Assembly (NCBI RefSeq): GCF_012273895.1
Contig: NC_052104.1
Span: forward strand, 1,922,001 to 1,986,000
Reading direction: 5' to 3'
DNA length: 64,000 nucleotides
From: Zerene cesonia
Lineage: Eukaryota; Arthropoda; Insecta; Lepidoptera; Pieridae
How positions within the stretch are numbered: position 1 is the first letter of the stretch; every line of letters begins with the position of its first letter. The notes beneath the pieces are model-generated. The model ran no database searches, was not told the DNA's origin, and saw only the letters and a list, made by a program, of their open reading frames with translations. Positions 60,478 to 64,000 of the stretch are shown piece by piece. Both the position numbers and the translations under genes were made by a program.

Positions 60478-60790
60478 CAGTGGTGGCTCAGTGGTGAGAA
60501 CCTCGGACTTCAAAATCGATGAGTCGGGGTTCGAGACCGGGCGAGCGCGCAGGAAATAAATTGATTTTTCAATTTATCTGCGCATGTAGATAATAACATC
60601 ACCACTGCTTAAAACGGTGAAGGAAAACATCGTGAGGAAACCGGCATGTCCGAGAATCAAAAGTTCGACGACATGTGACATCTGCCAACCCGCACTTGGC
60701 CAGCGTGGTGGATTATGGCCTGAACCCTCATAGGAGGCCTGTGTCCCAGCAGTGGGAACATGTAAGGGCTGATGATGATGATGATGATGA
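60478..60790 (+). mobile_element. tRNA-derived SINE, full-length copy
   Basis: Begins GTGGTGGCTCAGTGGTGAGA and has B-box GGGTTCGAGACC, a body with GGAAACCGGCATGTCCGAG and GGCCTGTGTCCCAGCAGTGG, and ends in a GATGAT tail of about seven units. The tRNA-like head carries both internal RNA polymerase III promoter boxes. Confidence 0.75.
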
Positions 60791-61218
60791 CGTCGATTTT
60801 CTATGGAGGTTATTTAAAGGAAGCAACAAAAAAGCAATTAGTAGGCATCTACTCGCAAAGGGGTAATACAAAACTTTAACGTACACCTTTCGTTACGCAG
60901 AAACATTTATAACAGCATAGGTCGTATCGAAATTGACACTAACACATTCTAGGGCTTCTCCGACATCACAATTTGAGTAAGGAAATATAATCCGTGACAG
61001 TTGGAAGGAAATTGGATGTCAAGGAAAGTTATTTAGTAATCCGTGGTCAAGGTTCGATATTACCGAATAACAATGAGATACTAGTTACTACAAGTTAATA
61101 AAGCCTGTCATTTTAACCATACGTGAGAATGTATCACTAGACAATGTATAAGCATTAGATATTCCGTTTCATATGACAGTTAAATCGATTCTAATAAACC
61201 GAAAGAGTAGAAGAAATT

Positions 61219-61375
61219 CGATTACTGTGGCAGGATCACGGGTGGCCGAGAGGCTAGGCGTTGCTACGGTTAGGCAAGATACGCAGGTTCGAATCCTGCC
61301 TCGAGATCAAATTTTTTCTATTCTTTCAAAATTTCTCATTTATAAAGCATTTTCAATGCTATAAAACTAAAAATT
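61219..61375 (+). repeat. tRNA-like repeat, copy B (cloverleaf 61236-61307)
   Basis: Same layout and flanks as the copy near 51.7 kb. The T-stem is GCAGG/CCTGC instead of GCGGG/CCCGC, a paired change that keeps the stem. The acceptor stem has one mismatch (CTCGAGA), and the spacer before the T-stem is five bases, not four. A- and B-boxes are intact and a T-run follows. Confidence 0.6.
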
Positions 61376-61379
61376 AAAG

Positions 61380-62590
61380 AGCAAATACTTTTTACTTTCC
61401 ACTATTCATTGACTTGATAAAAATCCCCACCAGCTACTATGGAAATAAAACAGCGTGCGTCACCAGGTTCTAAGATATGCAGTGCCTAAGGCATCGAGGG
61501 GAATGAATCGTTTGCTTAACACAGCCTCGTATCATCTGCGGAAATTAGTTGCGGATGTATTAAAATGCTCAAATACAAGATTGAACGGTAGACTTATAGG
61601 AAGAGAGGCATTTAATGATGTATTTTCGATATTGGATTTCTTTCTTAACTCTGTCTATTGCAATTTGTTTGTTTGAACGCGCTAATCTCAGGAACTATTA
61701 GACATATTTCAAAAATTATTTCCCCGTGGGATGTGTGCGCAATCCATGAGTGCTATAAGACTACTATATATGTACCACAGGCGAAGCCAGGGCGGTCCAC
61801 TAGTAGAACTGTAACTGTAATTTCCTTACGTTCAACGTATTGGGACAAATCTATATAGGTTTGCAATAAAATACCGTTGTTGAAAGTTATTTCAAGTTAA
61901 ATATATTGAAATATTAGTTAAGAATAAAAAAATAATAAATGTAATGTAATGTTTCAATTGCATTTAGTAAATTATAAAAATCTGTACCTAAGGCATGAGA
62001 TCCGACTGCCCCGGGTTTAGTCTGTTTAAATGCATAAAATAGTGACATTAGAACAATACTATTCTCTATTCAGTATACGGTCTACCTGTTCTATGATTCA
62101 GAGAAATACGGTAGTTCTTACGTGATGCGCGAACAAATTAACACACCAGGTGACGTACACAAAACACAATTCTATTCAGAAAAGAGGTCAACGTATATAT
62201 TTTGTACTATACGATTGACAGATATATAATTATTATTTAACCTAGCTGAAATTAAAAAAATGCGCAGGCGATTTCAGAATACCTCTTTTTTTAAGTTGGT
62301 GGAAAATACAACAGAAAAAGATCAAATACCAGATAGATTTGACCGTGAATCAATATGATAGTGTCCCATTGTGTCGTTTAGTAATTATGCCTGTATTTAT
62401 TTAATTAAGAAGTAAGTAATAGGTCAAGGTGAATATACTCCTTGTATTTACCATAGTTTACTTATCTATGATTTCATGTTTACAAAAATAAAAACTTAAA
62501 ACGCGAAAGTTGGTAACGTAGGCATTCATAATACTTTTTACTGATTTACGCGAAAACAGCTGATCATACCTGTATGAAAATTGTTATATA
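61380..62590. other. About 1.2 kb without a recognisable gene
   Basis: A possible Helitron-end remnant (CACAGGCGAAGCCAGGGCGG) lies near 61778. Nothing else is supported. Confidence 0.4.
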
Positions 62591-62594
62591 GGTC

Positions 62595-62662
62595 TGGATT
62601 AGCACATAGGGTACTTTGTACTCGCACACCACGCGAGTGACGCCATGGGTTACAGCTAGTAG
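62595..62662 (+). mobile_element. Helitron-like 3' end fragment
   Basis: ACACCACGCGAGTGACGCC followed by GGGTTACAGCTAGTAG matches the CTAG end of the small copy near 15.6 kb. Confidence 0.5.
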
Positions 62663-63464
62663 ATAATATTTTTATAAATATTAAAAGAAGGAAAATAAGG
62701 AATAGCTATTCGGTTATCATTCCGAAACAATTGTAGTAAAATATATTTTAATATAAAACTTCGATATGTATCTTTAAATGTACATTTTTATATCTATATT
62801 AATATCCCCCTGCTACACAAAATATTCAGTCGGCAATGAAATATCTCACCAACATTTCGGTCACTACAATTAAGTAGACAAATACCTGCCACATTATCTG
62901 CTTTCTCAAGCGAATATTCCTTTCCGACATCTGCTTGTTAGTGGCAGTTCCTGTGCAGGTCATTATCCACTCGCGGCAATTACTGGGGCCAGAGGTTATA
63001 TTCGGTAATGACTGAACAATCTATATATTCCTTCCTCTATAATCCTTCATTAAGGTGTTAAGGAAGGAATATAGTGAAATGGGAACGCCGTGTAATCTGA
63101 TTAGGGTCTAGGAGAGGTGAGTACATGGACGTGTATAATTTTATGTTTATTGTATAATGTGTACCATGATTTAGTTATAGATTTGAAGTGATTTCGTGTT
63201 TTAGAAAAGGGAAATTTTGGTTATGATATGTCCTTTAAAAAACTTCATTTCTGTCATGTACGATGCTACTTTTGAACTATTAAACTATTGCTTCATTTCT
63301 TCCCCTTCTATTAATTTAAAACATAATTTAAAATATATTATCACCAATCGTATAAGAAACGTAAGAAAATTATAACTACCCTAAATAATGTATTTATAAA
63401 TAAAGCTGTTCAAATTACACCTCCTGACTGTTTACCAAGACAAACACTACATGTATAAAGCCAA

Positions 63465-63640
63465 GTCGCTTCCCGCGTCCGTCCCTATATATATATGTAT
63501 GTATATACATAGCATACATATGCTTCGACCTTTAAAGTTTAATTCAATAGATAGAGTGATTCAAGAGGAAGGTTTGTAGGTATAACATCTATTAAACTAC
63601 TATCAATTTAACGCTTGCGAAGCCGCGGGCAAAAGCTACT
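63465..63640 (-). mobile_element. Dispersed lepidopteran non-LTR-like repeat, minus orientation
   Basis: Plus strand shows AAGTCGCTTCCCGCGTCCGT, AGAGTGATTCAAGAGGAAGG and CTTGCGAAGCCGCGGGC, the reverse complement of the element near 12.2 kb plus its 5' part. Confidence 0.55.
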
Positions 63641-63804
63641 ACTCATCATACAAGAAGCCAAACATGTACTCGCAATCTCTTAGCATAATACCTCTGAATC
63701 ATCGTACCCAATATCTCACCCATAAAAACATCCGATATAACAGGCCATAACACAATCAAGACGCGCCAAACTCCGCGAATAGCCCGTGTTATGATTGAGT
63801 AACA

Positions 63805-63850
63805 AGAAACTAATTAGCGCACGTGGCCCCGCCTGTAAACAAACGCAGGA
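63805..63850. promoter_or_regulatory. Cluster of transcription-factor-like motifs
   Basis: Within 46 bases: CTAATTAG (homeodomain type), CACGTG (E-box, 63820-63825), CCCCGCC (GC-box type) and TGTAAACA (forkhead type, 63834-63841), in a GC-richer island. Suggestive only. Confidence 0.25.
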
Positions 63851-64000
63851 GATACAGTCCGCAAAACGCTATTTTGGTTAAATGCATTGATTGCTATTTG
63901 ACGGGTTACTTTACAACGGGTTGGGTGATTTAGTTTATGACTAATACGATTTAAAAGTAAACAAAACTCTATAATTGAGGTTTATATGTTTTGTGTTGGA

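Noticed and set aside
1..64000. CRISPR arrays, bacterial operons, rRNA genes or viral genes
   Set aside because: No regularly spaced repeats with unique spacers, no rRNA-like conserved blocks and no viral domains are visible; the tandem arrays are minisatellite or microsatellite type.

Overview
The window is AT-rich animal nuclear DNA from an insect, almost certainly a moth or butterfly. Two things support this. It carries one long, finely split minus-strand gene with ordinary GT-AG introns. It also carries many dispersed repeats of types I recognise from Lepidoptera: Helitron-like elements ending in CTAG, tRNA-derived SINEs with a GATGAT tail, and non-LTR 3' tails with an A-run. There are no bacterial-style genes, operons or CRISPR arrays.

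Positions about 2.2-27.4 kb hold the only gene I can support: a chaoptin (chp) orthologue or close paralogue on the minus strand. I could join 24 exons with consistent splice phases into a protein of about 1283 residues. It has a signal peptide, a cysteine-bearing N-cap, some 40 or more leucine-rich repeats, a C-terminal LRR cap and a hydrophobic C-terminal tail. Drosophila chaoptin has about 1315 residues and 41 LRRs and is a GPI-linked photoreceptor adhesion protein. The start ATG is the last codon of the first recognised exon and is separated from the signal-peptide exon by a 5.8 kb intron.

The gene has several unusual parts. (1) The reading frame crosses a single in-frame TGA and stays open for 48 further codons, which would turn a GPI-type tail into a transmembrane segment plus a charged cytoplasmic tail. 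(2) A GC-rich 132-nt phase-0 exon adds a 44-residue Tyr/Asp/Glu/His/Lys-rich insert between two LRRs. (3) A 72-nt phase-0 exon encodes exactly one 24-residue LRR. (4) A possible 24-nt microexon keeps the frame. These give the gene a potential for isoform diversity that a routine ORF scan would miss.

Positions 27.4-64 kb show no gene I can support. This stretch is either intergenic or a long upstream intron of chaoptin. It contains repeats: Helitron-like copies near 42, 46, 55.5 and 62.6 kb; tRNA-type SINEs near 29, 52.5, 53.3 and 60.5 kb; non-LTR tails near 35, 36, 47, 57 and 60 kb; and two copies of a repeat with a well-formed tRNA-like cloverleaf near 51.7 and 61.2 kb. Two GC-richer patches look regulatory: one near 47.9-48.2 kb with a CRE palindrome, an X-box-like palindrome and a possible first exon, and one near 63.8 kb.
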